Assembly (NCBI GenBank): GCA_963590855.1 | Contig: CAVAQT010000039.1 | Location: 1-19,497, forward strand | Source: Ruminococcus_C sp963590855 | GTDB taxonomy: Bacteria > Bacillota > Clostridia > Oscillospirales > Ruminococcaceae | DNA length: 19,497 nt | Direction of reading: 5' to 3' | In this document: positions 8,054 through 15,197 of the stretch, piece after piece | Layout of the letters: each line of letters starts with the position of its first letter | Numbering within the stretch: position 1 is the stretch's first letter | Position numbers and translations under genes: made by a program | Notes under the pieces: generated by a model | What the model saw: only the letters and a program-made list of their open reading frames with translations | Databases searched by the model: none | Told to the model about the DNA's origin: nothing

Positions 8054-8377
8054 ATGGCGAGGATTACAGAGCATCCCATTCTCGGTGTACCGGAGAAAAA
8101 AGAATTGGTCACGTTTTTCTACAACGGAAACCCGATGCAGGGGTATGCCGGAGAACCGATTGCTGCGGCATTGAAAGCAGCAGGTGTTATGGTGCATAGA
8201 TACACCAAGAAACAGCATCGTCCGCGAGGTATTTTCTGTGCTATTGGCCGCTGTACAGATTGTGTTATGGTAGTCAATGGAAAGCCCAATATCCGCACCT
8301 GTGTTACGCCTCTGGAAGCAAACATGGAGGTTTGTACGCAATACGGCGTTTGTGCAGAAAAGAGGGGACAATCATGA
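8054..8377 (+). CDS. [2Fe-2S] small subunit of an HcnA/OoxA-type amino-acid dehydrogenase
   Basis: 107-aa Fer2_4-type protein. The ligands Cys62, Cys67, Cys70 and Cys83 follow the plant-ferredoxin-like pattern C-x4-C-x2-C-x12-C (FCAIGRCTDCVMVV, then RTC). It matches the small subunits of HcnABC hydrogen cyanide synthase, octopine/nopaline oxidase and D-hydroxyproline dehydrogenase, which relay electrons from the FAD subunits. Start: TAAGGAGGT about 8 nt before the ATG. The stop overlaps the next ATG (ATGA at 8374-8377), indicating translational coupling. It is the first gene of a four-subunit operon. The real substrate cannot be read from this subunit. Confidence 0.85.
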   Translation: MARITEHPILGVPEKKELVTFFYNGNPMQGYAGEPIAAALKAAGVMVHRYTKKQHRPRGIFCAIGRCTDCVMVVNGKPNIRTCVTPLEANMEVCTQYGVCAEKRGQS

Positions 8378-9957
8378 AACGATATGATTTGATCGTAGTC
8401 GGCGCAGGGCCAGCCGGTCTGTCTGCGGCAGCAGAGGCGGCGAAGCGTGGAATGTCCGTAAAAGTTTTTGATGAAAATGCAAAACCGGGCGGACAACTGT
8501 TCAAGCAGATCCATAAATTCTTTGGTTCCAAAGAGCACAAAGCGAAGGTGCGTGGTTTCAGAATCGGTCAGGAACTGTTGGAACAGGCACAGCAGGCAGG
8601 CGCAGAAATTGCACTGAATGCTGTTGTAACAGGGCTGTATCCCGAAAAAGAAGTTGTTGTCCGCATGGATGATAAGGTTTGTCACTATAAAGGGGATAAC
8701 GTGATTCTGGCAACCGGTGCAAGTGAAAATATGGTGGCATTTGATGGTTGGACATTACCAGGTGTGATCGGAGCAGGTGCGGCGCAAACGCTGATGAATC
8801 TGCATTCGGTACAGCCAGGAAAAAGAATCCTCATGCTGGGGACAGGAAATGTCGGTCTGGTAGTCATTTATCAGCTGATGCAGGCAGGTTGTGAAGTTGT
8901 TGCTATGGTAGACGCTGCACCTCGTGTTGGAGGATATGGGGTTCACGCTTCAAAAGTTGCAAGGTGCGGTGTTCCGTTTTATCTGCGGCATACGATTATA
9001 AAGGCAGAGGGAACAGAATGTGTGACAGGTGTTGTAATTGCTGAATTGGATGAGAAGTGGCAGAAAATTGATGGCACAGAAAAACATTTTGATGTGGATA
9101 CCATTTGTCTTGCAGTAGGACTTTCTCCCATGTCGCAGCTTTGTGAAATGGCTGGATGTCGGATGACAGACCATGGCGGTCTGGTTCCTGAAATCGATGC
9201 TCTTGGGGAAACGAGCATTGCCGGCATTTTTGCAGCCGGTGACGTTTCTGGCATTGAAGAGGCAAGTTCTGCGATGATCGAAGGACGAATTGCGGGGATT
9301 GCAGCGGCATATCGAAGCGGCTTTATGTCTGCCGAAGAAAAGGAGACCGCAGTTGCGGCAGAAGAGGCTGCCCTGCAAATGCTGCGAAAGGGAATGTTTG
9401 CTCCGGAAAATCGTGGAAAGATCCTCGCATATACCGATGAGGGAATTGCAAACTCCATGAATCTGCTTCAAAAGGGATATATCGCAGATACAGAGATCGA
9501 GCAGTATCCGGGCGTAAAAAAGGGAAAAGGAATCCATCCGGTGATCGAGTGTACACAGAATATTCCATGCAATCCATGCCAGGATGCCTGTCCAAAAGGC
9601 TGTATTCGGATCGGCACAGATATCACTGCACTTCCTGCCGTAAATGAGAATGTGCCTTGCATTGGCTGTGGAATGTGCGTGGCATCTTGTTCGGGGCAAG
9701 CCATTTTCCTGGTAAATGAAGATGTTGGAAATGGTATGGCAACAGTGACAATGCCTTATGAATTTCTGCCGCTGCCGCAGACCGGAGAAAAGGGATTTGC
9801 TCTGGACCGAAGCGGAAAGCGTGTGTGCGAAGCAGAAGTGATTGCACTGCGCTATGCAAAAGCATTTGATGAAACACGCTTGCTGACGATACAGGTACCG
9901 GCTGAAATGGCGATGCGCGCCAGATTCTATCAGAAAGCGGAGGTGTGTGCAAATTGA
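8374..9957 (+). CDS. FAD/NAD(P)-binding subunit with 2[4Fe-4S] insert (HcnB/OoxA-like)
   Basis: 527-aa pyridine-nucleotide-disulfide-oxidoreductase-type subunit. The FAD Rossmann motif VVGAGPAGLS covers residues 8-17 and the second nucleotide site LGTGNVGL covers 155-162. GIFAAGDVSG (284-293) is the C-terminal FAD contact of this family. Residues 390-440 hold two [4Fe-4S] motifs: a Cys cluster at 393/399/402/406/410, and CIGCGMCVASC with Cys 429/432/435/439. That ferredoxin-like segment is absent from the proteobacterial HcnB and opine oxidase subunits I know, which instead carry a C-terminal BFD-type [2Fe-2S] domain. Here that domain is a separate gene immediately downstream. The arrangement suits electron transfer to ferredoxin in an anaerobe. 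Start: ATG at 8374, overlapping the previous stop; the longer frame from 8260 is rejected. Confidence 0.88.
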   Translation: MKRYDLIVVGAGPAGLSAAAEAAKRGMSVKVFDENAKPGGQLFKQIHKFFGSKEHKAKVRGFRIGQELLEQAQQAGAEIALNAVVTGLYPEKEVVVRMDDKVCHYKGDNVILATGASENMVAFDGWTLPGVIGAGAAQTLMNLHSVQPGKRILMLGTGNVGLVVIYQLMQAGCEVVAMVDAAPRVGGYGVHASKVARCGVPFYLRHTIIKAEGTECVTGVVIAELDEKWQKIDGTEKHFDVDTICLAVGLSPMSQLCEMAGCRMTDHGGLVPEIDALGETSIAGIFAAGDVSGIEEASSAMIEGRIAGIAAAYRSGFMSAEEKETAVAAEEAALQMLRKGMFAPENRGKILAYTDEGIANSMNLLQKGYIADTEIEQYPGVKKGKGIHPVIECTQNIPCNPCQDACPKGCIRIGTDITALPAVNENVPCIGCGMCVASCSGQAIFLVNEDVGNGMATVTMPYEFLPLPQTGEKGFALDRSGKRVCEAEVIALRYAKAFDETRLLTIQVPAEMAMRARFYQKAEVCAN

Positions 9958-10289
9958 AGAAGTTAGATCGTTCGGCACAGATCAGTGCGTTTGTTTCAGA
10001 GACAGATGATGAAATGATTATCTGCCGTTGTGAGGAAATCACAAAGGGCGAAATACGCAGAGCTGTTCATGACGGAATGTACACGCTGACGGAGATCCGA
10101 CGTTTTTTGCGTTCCGGAATGGGACTGTGTCAGGGGCAGACCTGCGGCAGACTGGTGCGTGGAATCATTGCCAAAGAACTTGGCGTATCACCGGCAGAGG
10201 TCGATCATGCAACACCGCGTGCACCGATGCGTCCGGTAGAGATGGTCGTTCTTGGAAATGAAAGGCTGAACGGAGGTGAAAAGGAATGA
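9954..10289 (+). CDS. BFD-like [2Fe-2S] electron-transfer subunit
   Basis: 111-aa protein with a bacterioferritin-associated-ferredoxin-type [2Fe-2S] site: CRC (Cys24, Cys26) and, 33 residues on, CQGQTC (Cys59, Cys64). In HcnB and opine oxidases this domain is fused to the FAD subunit; here it is free-standing. I place the start at TTG 9954-9956, which overlaps the upstream TGA and lies 9 nt after GGAGGT (9939-9944). The GTG at 9945 would leave no gap to the ribosome site. The stop overlaps the next ATG (10286-10289). It should bridge electrons between the DAO subunit and the iron-sulfur/FAD subunit. Confidence 0.82.
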   Translation: MKKLDRSAQISAFVSETDDEMIICRCEEITKGEIRRAVHDGMYTLTEIRRFLRSGMGLCQGQTCGRLVRGIIAKELGVSPAEVDHATPRAPMRPVEMVVLGNERLNGGEKE

Positions 10290-11416
10290 CAAACGGTGCA
10301 GAAGTGCTGATTATTGGCGGCGGCATCATCGGCTGCGCTGCGGCATATTACCTTGCCAGACGCGGATGCAGCGTCACTGTTCTCGAAAAGAGCAGCTATT
10401 TTGGAAACGGCGGTTCTTCCAGAAATGGAGGGGGTGTGCGTCAGTCTGGACGAGATCCCCGTGAGTTGCCTATCGCAATGTGGGGAATACAGACCATCTG
10501 GCCGACGCTCTCGGATGAATTGGAATTTGACTGCGAATATTGTCAGGCAGGAAATCTGCGCCTTGGAAAAACAGAGGAACATCTGAACATTTTGCAGGGC
10601 CTTACGGATCGTGCGGTGGCGTGCGGACTGGATGTGCATATGATATCGGGAGAAGATGCGAGGGAAATCTGTCCGTATCTTTCCGAAGAGGTTGCCGGTG
10701 CAAGCTGGTGCCCCACAGATGGCCATGCCAATCCTATGGCTACCACCCTTGCATTTTATCGCAAGGCACGTCAATTGGGGGCGCATTTCATAAGCGGTGA
10801 ACCTATTGTGGAACTGCGCAAGATCCGCGGCGCAGTGCGACAGGCAGTTTCGGCAGATGGCACGGTTTATGAAGCAGATACCATCATTCTGGCTGCTGGC
10901 TATGACAGCCGTGCCATTATGGAAACTGTCGGTCTGGATATCCCCATGCACCGGGAGTTGTTTGAGGCAATCGTCACAGAAGCACAGCCGCCGATGTTCT
11001 ATCAAATGCTGGGAACAGCTGCTGCAGACTTTTATGGGCATCAGACAAAGCATGGTTCGTTTGTATTTGGTGCATCATCGGGTTATGAATTGTCCAATTT
11101 GGACAATGGTACACCGATTAATTCCAGTTTGACTGCTTCTGCCTGCTGCCGTGGCATTATGGGATATTTTCCAGCATTGAAAGATGCGAAAATCGTGCGC
11201 ACCTGGGCAGGCTGGCTGGATATGTGTGCCGACGGCGTTCCGGTCATCAGTCCAGTCGAAGAAGTGCCGGGACTGATTCTTGCATGTGGTTTCACCGGGC
11301 ATGGCTTTGGCATTGGTCCGGCAGTAGGAAAGCTGTTGTCTCAGATGGTTTTGGACAAGAAAACCGAGCTGGATCTGTCTGCACTGCGCTATGACAGATT
11401 CCGTGCAAGGATATAG
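10286..11416 (+). CDS. DAO-type FAD-dependent dehydrogenase subunit (HcnC/OoxB/LhpB-like)
   Basis: 376-aa D-amino-acid-oxidase fold protein. It has the N-terminal dinucleotide motif LIIGGGIIGCAAAYYLARRG (residues 9-28), the VLEK strand, SSRNGGGVRQ as a flavin-contact loop, and a C-terminal ILACGFTGHGFGIGPAVGKL glycine-rich motif typical of glycine oxidase, sarcosine oxidase and opine oxidase beta subunits. This subunit holds the substrate site and should oxidise a C-N bond to an imine. Family members act on glycine (cyanide synthase), octopine/nopaline, or D-proline/D-hydroxyproline. The substrate here is not determined. The ATG overlaps the previous stop (ATGA). It is the last of four coupled genes, and a structured 130-nt gap follows. 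Confidence 0.88.
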   Translation: MTNGAEVLIIGGGIIGCAAAYYLARRGCSVTVLEKSSYFGNGGSSRNGGGVRQSGRDPRELPIAMWGIQTIWPTLSDELEFDCEYCQAGNLRLGKTEEHLNILQGLTDRAVACGLDVHMISGEDAREICPYLSEEVAGASWCPTDGHANPMATTLAFYRKARQLGAHFISGEPIVELRKIRGAVRQAVSADGTVYEADTIILAAGYDSRAIMETVGLDIPMHRELFEAIVTEAQPPMFYQMLGTAAADFYGHQTKHGSFVFGASSGYELSNLDNGTPINSSLTASACCRGIMGYFPALKDAKIVRTWAGWLDMCADGVPVISPVEEVPGLILACGFTGHGFGIGPAVGKLLSQMVLDKKTELDLSALRYDRFRARI

Positions 11417-11431
11417 ATCAAGTTCATACGT

Positions 11432-11526
11432 TCAAACAGGCGTTTTGGATGCCAATTACTGCGGCATCCGCAAAGCATATGAAATATACCCATTACGTCG
11501 CTGGGGCATATTTCATTCCTGTTTGA
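11432..11526 (+). other. Structured intergenic element, possible three-way-junction RNA
   Basis: Outer arms TCAAACAGG (11432-11440) / CCTGTTTGA (11518-11526) pair over 9 bp. Inside are two hairpins: GGATGCC / GGCATCC (11447-11453 with 11463-11469), and ATGAAATAT plus CCC / GGG plus ATATTTCAT (11479-11491 with 11504-11516) with one A-C mismatch. No U-tract follows, so it is not a simple terminator. It could be an mRNA processing or stability element, a regulatory RNA, or a small MITE with 9-bp terminal inverted repeats. I recognise no known family. Confidence 0.5.
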
Positions 11527-11554
11527 TTTGAAAGCGGCAGAATGGAGTGTTGTT

Positions 11555-11956
11555 ATGAAAAGAATCAATTTTGAGTCTGGTGCACCGCTGGAAGAAAAAG
11601 TCGGCTATAGCCGTATGGTAAAGCTGGGAGATTATATTGCAGTGGGCGGCACAACTTCGGTACAGCCGGATGGTACTGTGTACGGTGAAAATGATGCTTA
11701 TGCGCAGACAAAGTATGTCCTGGAAAAACAGGTCGCATTGCTTGAGAAAGCCGGTGCTTTGGCAAAGGACGTTTTCCGCATCAAGATCTATACCACAGAT
11801 ATAAAAGCCGGCGGCGATATCTGCCGTGCATACACAGAGATTTTTCACGATATCCGTCCCCTGTGTACCGTGGTCGGCACTCCGGCGCTGAACCGTCCGA
11901 CGCAGATCGTCGAAATTGAGATGGAAGCTATGATCGGCAGCGAATTAGAGGTGTAA
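11555..11956 (+). CDS. RidA/YjgF-family enamine-imine deaminase
   Basis: 133-aa Rid-superfamily protein. MVKLGDYIAVGGTTSVQPDG (21-40), the helix QTKYVLEKQVALLEKAGA, RIKIYTTD and the C-terminal QIVEIEMEAMI are typical. Arg101 sits at the position of the RidA catalytic arginine that binds the substrate carboxylate. Rid proteins hydrolyse reactive 2-aminoacrylate-type enamines and imines to keto acids and ammonia, a fitting follow-up to an imine-producing flavoenzyme. I prefer ATG 11555 (TGGAGTG about 6 nt upstream) to an upstream in-frame ATG at 11528, which has no ribosome site and gives non-homologous residues. Which Rid subfamily it belongs to is not resolved. Confidence 0.85.
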   Translation: MKRINFESGAPLEEKVGYSRMVKLGDYIAVGGTTSVQPDGTVYGENDAYAQTKYVLEKQVALLEKAGALAKDVFRIKIYTTDIKAGGDICRAYTEIFHDIRPLCTVVGTPALNRPTQIVEIEMEAMIGSELEV

Positions 11957-11985
11957 ACTTCTAACTACTTTTAAAATCAAAGCTA

Positions 11986-12087
11986 AAATGCGGAATTTTA
12001 TGATTAAATGCGGATTTGTGTTTCAAAAACAAGGGATCTCCGATTTTTACTATTTTTTCAGGAGAAATTGTAGTAAAATAAGAGCAT
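11986..12087 (+). promoter_or_regulatory. Promoter and operator of the AraC regulator gene (copy B of the shared promoter)
   Basis: The boxes AAATGCGGA at 11986-11994 and 12006-12014 are direct repeats phased by 20 bp. GCGGATTT (12010-12017), CTCCGATTTTTACTATTTTT (12038-12057), the -10 TAAAAT (12074-12079) and AAGAGCAT (12080-12087) line up with copy A before the flavoenzyme operon. Box-to--10 spacing is 36 nt in both; GCGGATTT-to-box spacing is 28 here and 29 there. There is no -35, so an activator is expected. It is probably bound by the AraC protein it expresses. Confidence 0.65.
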
Positions 12088-12159
12088 GAAATCAATTCTA
12101 AGACAAAGACGTCTGAAACAGCCTGATTGAAACTGTTTCGGCGTTTTTTTTGATTTCAT
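12086..12159 (+). terminator. Leader terminator with an outer closing stem (attenuator candidate)
   Basis: The inner stem ACGTCTGAAACAG (12109-12121) / CTGTTTCGGCGT (12133-12144) has one bulged T and is followed by an eight-T run. An outer stem ATGAAATCAA (12086-12095) / TTGATTTCAT (12150-12159) encloses it and overlaps the end of the U-tract, so it could compete with termination. Leaders A and B share AGACAARGACGTC at the base of the hairpin. The position, right after the promoter and before the AraC gene, implies conditional termination. Confidence 0.6.
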
Positions 12160-12224
12160 TCTAAGCCATGCCCCTGTGTCCCGCATACTGCGGCGTGATT
12201 GCTTTCAGGTTGGAGGTGTTTGTG

Positions 12225-13100
12225 ATGGAAATATACTGCAAGAAAATTATTCCTCGTCAGCCGCTTTTGCTTTTTGCAACAAAGCATTATGAAAAGGCAG
12301 AAGTCATGCAATATGGAATTTCACATTTCTATGCCTTTCATGCAGACGGAAAAACATTTGACATGACGGAGGTCTTGCCAGATGGGTGTGTAGATATCAT
12401 GTTTATCCGTCACGAAAATTTTGGGAGAGCAATTTATATCGGGACACCATTAAGTGCAGATACTCCTGCGCATTATCACCTTTTTTCCAAAGGCGATGAA
12501 GTATTTGGCGTTCGGTTTTTACAGGGAAATATGACATGGATGCGGCACTGCTGCGCAAAAGAATTGCTGAATGCATCGCTGGATTTTTTAGAGGTCAGTG
12601 GTGAACGAGAACTGATAGAGCAGATCTGTGCATGTACTGATTTTCGGAAACAGATACAAATTTTCATGCAGCATTATCTGCCGGAGTATCAGAGAGTTTC
12701 TGCAGAGCTGCTTTGCAACAGAGATCCCGGCTTCTATATGATGCAGCGGATCATCCGATGCAGAGGAAATATTCGCATTCAGGAGCTGAGCGAAGAAATG
12801 GCATTTTCGCTGCGGCATCTCAATGAACTGTTCCGAAAAGCTTATGGCATGTCTCCAAAGGAATTTGAAAAAATTGTGCGTTTTCAAAACATTCTGATAC
12901 AGCTGGAACAAAACAAACGCATTGTGGATGCTGCTATCGCAGCCGGCTATTATGACCAATCCCATCTGCTAAAAGAATTTCGCAGCCTTGTTGGAATTAC
13001 ACCGAAAATGTACATTCAAAAAAAGCATTTGCTCATGGAGAAAAATCCGTTGTTTTTGCAGCAGATGCCAATGCTGCAGCAGAGCAGCGGCGTATCGTAA
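12225..13100 (+). CDS. AraC-family transcriptional regulator with DUF6597-like sensor domain
   Basis: 291-aa regulator. Residues ~15-175 resemble the AraC-associated domain marked by VLPDGCVDIMF, IGTPLSAD and the GDEVFGVRFLQG segment. Residues ~180-285 hold two HTHs: RIQELSEEMAFSLRHLNELF with YGMSPKEFEKIVRFQ, and DAAIAAGYYDQSHLLKEF with VGITPKMYIQKK. I choose ATG 12225 because GGAGGT lies ~9 nt upstream; the frame extends back to an ATG at 12168 but without a ribosome site. It lies inside the catabolic cluster, and its promoter copies the operon promoter at 7879-7958. It probably activates both in response to the pathway's substrate or intermediate, which is inference. Confidence 0.85.
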   Translation: MEIYCKKIIPRQPLLLFATKHYEKAEVMQYGISHFYAFHADGKTFDMTEVLPDGCVDIMFIRHENFGRAIYIGTPLSADTPAHYHLFSKGDEVFGVRFLQGNMTWMRHCCAKELLNASLDFLEVSGERELIEQICACTDFRKQIQIFMQHYLPEYQRVSAELLCNRDPGFYMMQRIIRCRGNIRIQELSEEMAFSLRHLNELFRKAYGMSPKEFEKIVRFQNILIQLEQNKRIVDAAIAAGYYDQSHLLKEFRSLVGITPKMYIQKKHLLMEKNPLFLQQMPMLQQSSGVS

Positions 13101-13108
13101 GCCGTATG

Positions 13109-13127
13109 TATTTTTGCCATAAAAATA
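13109..13127. repeat. A/T palindrome before the PII gene
   Basis: TATTTTT (13109-13115) and AAAAATA (13121-13127) are perfect 7-bp inverted arms around GCCAT. They may be a weak hairpin or a protein-binding site between the AraC and PII genes. No clear -35/-10 pair was seen in this gap, so read-through from the AraC promoter is possible. Confidence 0.35.
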
Positions 13128-13164
13128 GCTGGACCTTTTTCAAAAGTTCGGAATGGAGGAAATT

Positions 13165-13524
13165 ATGAAACTATCAAGAGTTGAAATCATTACCGGTATC
13201 TCAAAAATTGAACCGCTCAGAAAGGCTCTGAGCAAGTTCCACATCAGTGGAATGACCGTATACCAGGTGCTTGGATGTGGTGTGCAGCATGGCGTGCAGG
13301 AGTTTGAAACAGACGATCACAAAGAGATTAGTCTCCTTCCAAAGGAAGTGGTCATGATGGTTCTGCCAACCGAAGAATTGGACGACCTTCTTGAATTTGT
13401 CAAAAAGGAGTTGTATACGGGGCATATCGGAGATGGCAAGATCTTTGTATCCGATGTGCAGAATGTGGTTCGTGTCCGTACCGGTGAAGAGGGCTATAGC
13501 GCTGTGACAGAGGGCGAAAAATAA
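13165..13524 (+). CDS. PII-family nitrogen regulator lacking the uridylylation tyrosine
   Basis: 119-aa GlnB/GlnK-family protein. It has the PII C-terminal signature TGHIGDGKIFVSDV (85-98) plus VRVRTGE (102-108), and the start MKLSRVEIITGISKIEPLRKAL matches the first beta-alpha unit. Gln41 and Lys60 fall on the ATP/2-oxoglutarate-contacting Gln39 and Lys58 of canonical PII. The T-loop (about 39-58) reads QHGVQEFETDDHKEISLL, with Lys53 where Tyr51 should be and no Tyr at 46, so it cannot be uridylylated there. Start ATG 13165 has GGAGG (13155-13159) upstream. The adjacent gene is an APC permease rather than amtB, which suggests that this PII senses nucleotide/2-oxoglutarate state and gates amino-acid uptake. 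Confidence 0.85.
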   Translation: MKLSRVEIITGISKIEPLRKALSKFHISGMTVYQVLGCGVQHGVQEFETDDHKEISLLPKEVVMMVLPTEELDDLLEFVKKELYTGHIGDGKIFVSDVQNVVRVRTGEEGYSAVTEGEK

Positions 13525-13527
13525 AAG

Positions 13528-13547
13528 GGATCCTAGCTTCTGGATCC
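13528..13547 (+). other. Small hairpin between PII and permease genes
   Basis: GGATCC (13528-13533) and GGATCC (13542-13547) pair over 6 bp around an 8-nt loop. No U-tract follows. It could tune mRNA stability or relative expression of the two genes. The two genes are only 44 nt apart and probably co-transcribed. Confidence 0.35.
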
Positions 13548-13568
13548 TGAACGAAAAGAGGTATTTGT

Positions 13569-15047
13569 ATGCAAGAGAAAAAACTTGGTTTGCCTAGTGT
13601 CGTGGCAACGGGTGTGGGTCTGATCGTAGCGACAAGCTGTCTGCTTTCGCTGGGGCAGGGCGCTTCTGCAATCGGAACGCCGTTTATTGTTACAATGATA
13701 ATTGCTTGTGTATTCAATATCTTGACAGCACTTTCGATTTGCGAATTGAATGCACTTATGCCGAATCTGACTGGAGGTATGGCACAGTATACGCTAGCAT
13801 GTTTCGGGCCTTTTGTTTCGATCGTGATTATGGTTGGCGGTTATCTGACTTGCATGACTGTCGTCGGCAGCTCTGAATCAGCAATGTTCGGCAATACGCT
13901 GAGCAATGTGTTCACTGGTTTGGGCATTCCCGGCAGTGCGTATTCCATTGGCCTGATCGCTATACTGATGATACTGAACCTGTTCGGTGTGGATATGTTT
14001 GCAAAGGTGCAAAATATCGTGGCATATGGATTGATCGGTTCACTGGTTGTTATGGGCATTCTGGGATGTATTAAAGTAGGAACAGGTGAAGTTGTAACAC
14101 AGCCGACTGCGCTTTCTACCAATTTTGGTGATATTTGTTCACTGCTGGGGCTTGCTTTCTTTCTGTTTATCGGTGTGGAATTTGTTGTTCCGATTGCCCC
14201 GCAGGTCAAGGATGCACGTCACAAGCTCCCTCTTGGTATGGTAATCAGTCTGATTGCAATTCTGATTATGCAGATTTTTATGGTTGTTGGATTCAGCCAC
14301 TATACGCCCTGGGCTGATTTGGGCGAAAGTACCGTTCCTCATATTTTGTACGGATCAATGCTGTTGGGGAAGGCCGGCGTTGTTTGGATGACGATCGTGT
14401 CTCTTCTGGCGGTAATCAGTTCCATCAATACTATCTTGTATTCACTGGCGCAAATATGCTCCGGTATGTCCAAAATAGGACTTCTCCCATCGTTCTTTAT
14501 GAAAACCAACAAGCATGATACCCCTTATTTTGGTTTGCTTTTGATTAGCATTGCAATGATCATCATCAATGCGACCGGACTTTCAAAGAGTGAACAGCTT
14601 TCATTTTTGATACTGACCGGATGTGCATTCTGGATCTTTGCATATATTATTCTGCATTGTGATGTGTTGATTTTGAGAAAGCGCCTTCCCAAGGCGCCCC
14701 GTACATTCAAGCTGCCTTTGGGACCGGTGATCCCGATCATTGGAATCGTGGGAAACGCTTTTATGATCTATAATATTGATTCCAGTTGGGATGTGAAACT
14801 GCGAATCTATAAAATCTGTCTCATCGTTTTAGCAATTCTGACGGTTTATGCATTGATCTGGACAAAATGTGTCATTAAAAGGCCATTGTTTCAAGCGTAT
14901 CAAATCAAAGAGGTCATGGCAATGGAAAATGATCTGTATCAGGTCTATCACAATCCAAAGGTTGCCCATAGACTGCATCTCCATTTTGAACCGGTGAGCG
15001 CATCTGTCAGTGCAGATACCAATACCGGCACACGACCGGAGAATTAG
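13569..15047 (+). CDS. APC-superfamily amino-acid permease
   Basis: 492-aa integral membrane protein with about 12 hydrophobic segments. The N-terminus, LGLPSVVATGVGLIVATSCL followed by GQGASAIG, matches the broken TM1 helix of APC transporters, where unwound glycines bind the substrate amino group. SICELNALMPNLTGGMAQYT matches the TM2/3 region, and FFLFIGVEFVVPIAPQVKDA the TM6 region with its conserved glutamate. A hydrophilic cytoplasmic tail of ~60 residues ends the protein. Start: AAGAGGT ~8 nt before the ATG. Located between PII and the OCD-family enzyme, it is the probable importer for the pathway's substrate. Substrate class (amino acid, amine or opine) cannot be decided from the sequence. 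Confidence 0.88.
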   Translation: MQEKKLGLPSVVATGVGLIVATSCLLSLGQGASAIGTPFIVTMIIACVFNILTALSICELNALMPNLTGGMAQYTLACFGPFVSIVIMVGGYLTCMTVVGSSESAMFGNTLSNVFTGLGIPGSAYSIGLIAILMILNLFGVDMFAKVQNIVAYGLIGSLVVMGILGCIKVGTGEVVTQPTALSTNFGDICSLLGLAFFLFIGVEFVVPIAPQVKDARHKLPLGMVISLIAILIMQIFMVVGFSHYTPWADLGESTVPHILYGSMLLGKAGVVWMTIVSLLAVISSINTILYSLAQICSGMSKIGLLPSFFMKTNKHDTPYFGLLLISIAMIIINATGLSKSEQLSFLILTGCAFWIFAYIILHCDVLILRKRLPKAPRTFKLPLGPVIPIIGIVGNAFMIYNIDSSWDVKLRIYKICLIVLAILTVYALIWTKCVIKRPLFQAYQIKEVMAMENDLYQVYHNPKVAHRLHLHFEPVSASVSADTNTGTRPEN

Positions 15048-15197
15048 AGTGCATTCAAATAAAATAACTTCTTTTTTCCGGAGGAACAATAGAAGGGGCA
15101 TGTATTTTACGTCAGTCCCGAAAACCCATTTGCATCCAAAGCAATGAAATTTATTGCTGGAGATAAAACTGTAAAAAAGGAACAGGAGGAATTTCAC

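Noticed and set aside
8950..9978. 342-aa minus-strand open frame
   Set aside because: It is antisense to the FAD subunit, has no recognisable domain and many Cys/His residues typical of shadow translation; the plus strand has clear family motifs.
10205..11053. 282-aa minus-strand open frame
   Set aside because: It is antisense to the DAO subunit and has no domain signature.
15100..15147. 15-codon leader-peptide-like ORF before the OCD gene
   Set aside because: The GGAGG is about 15 nt from the ATG, there is no terminator/antiterminator pair after it and no run of a regulatory amino acid.
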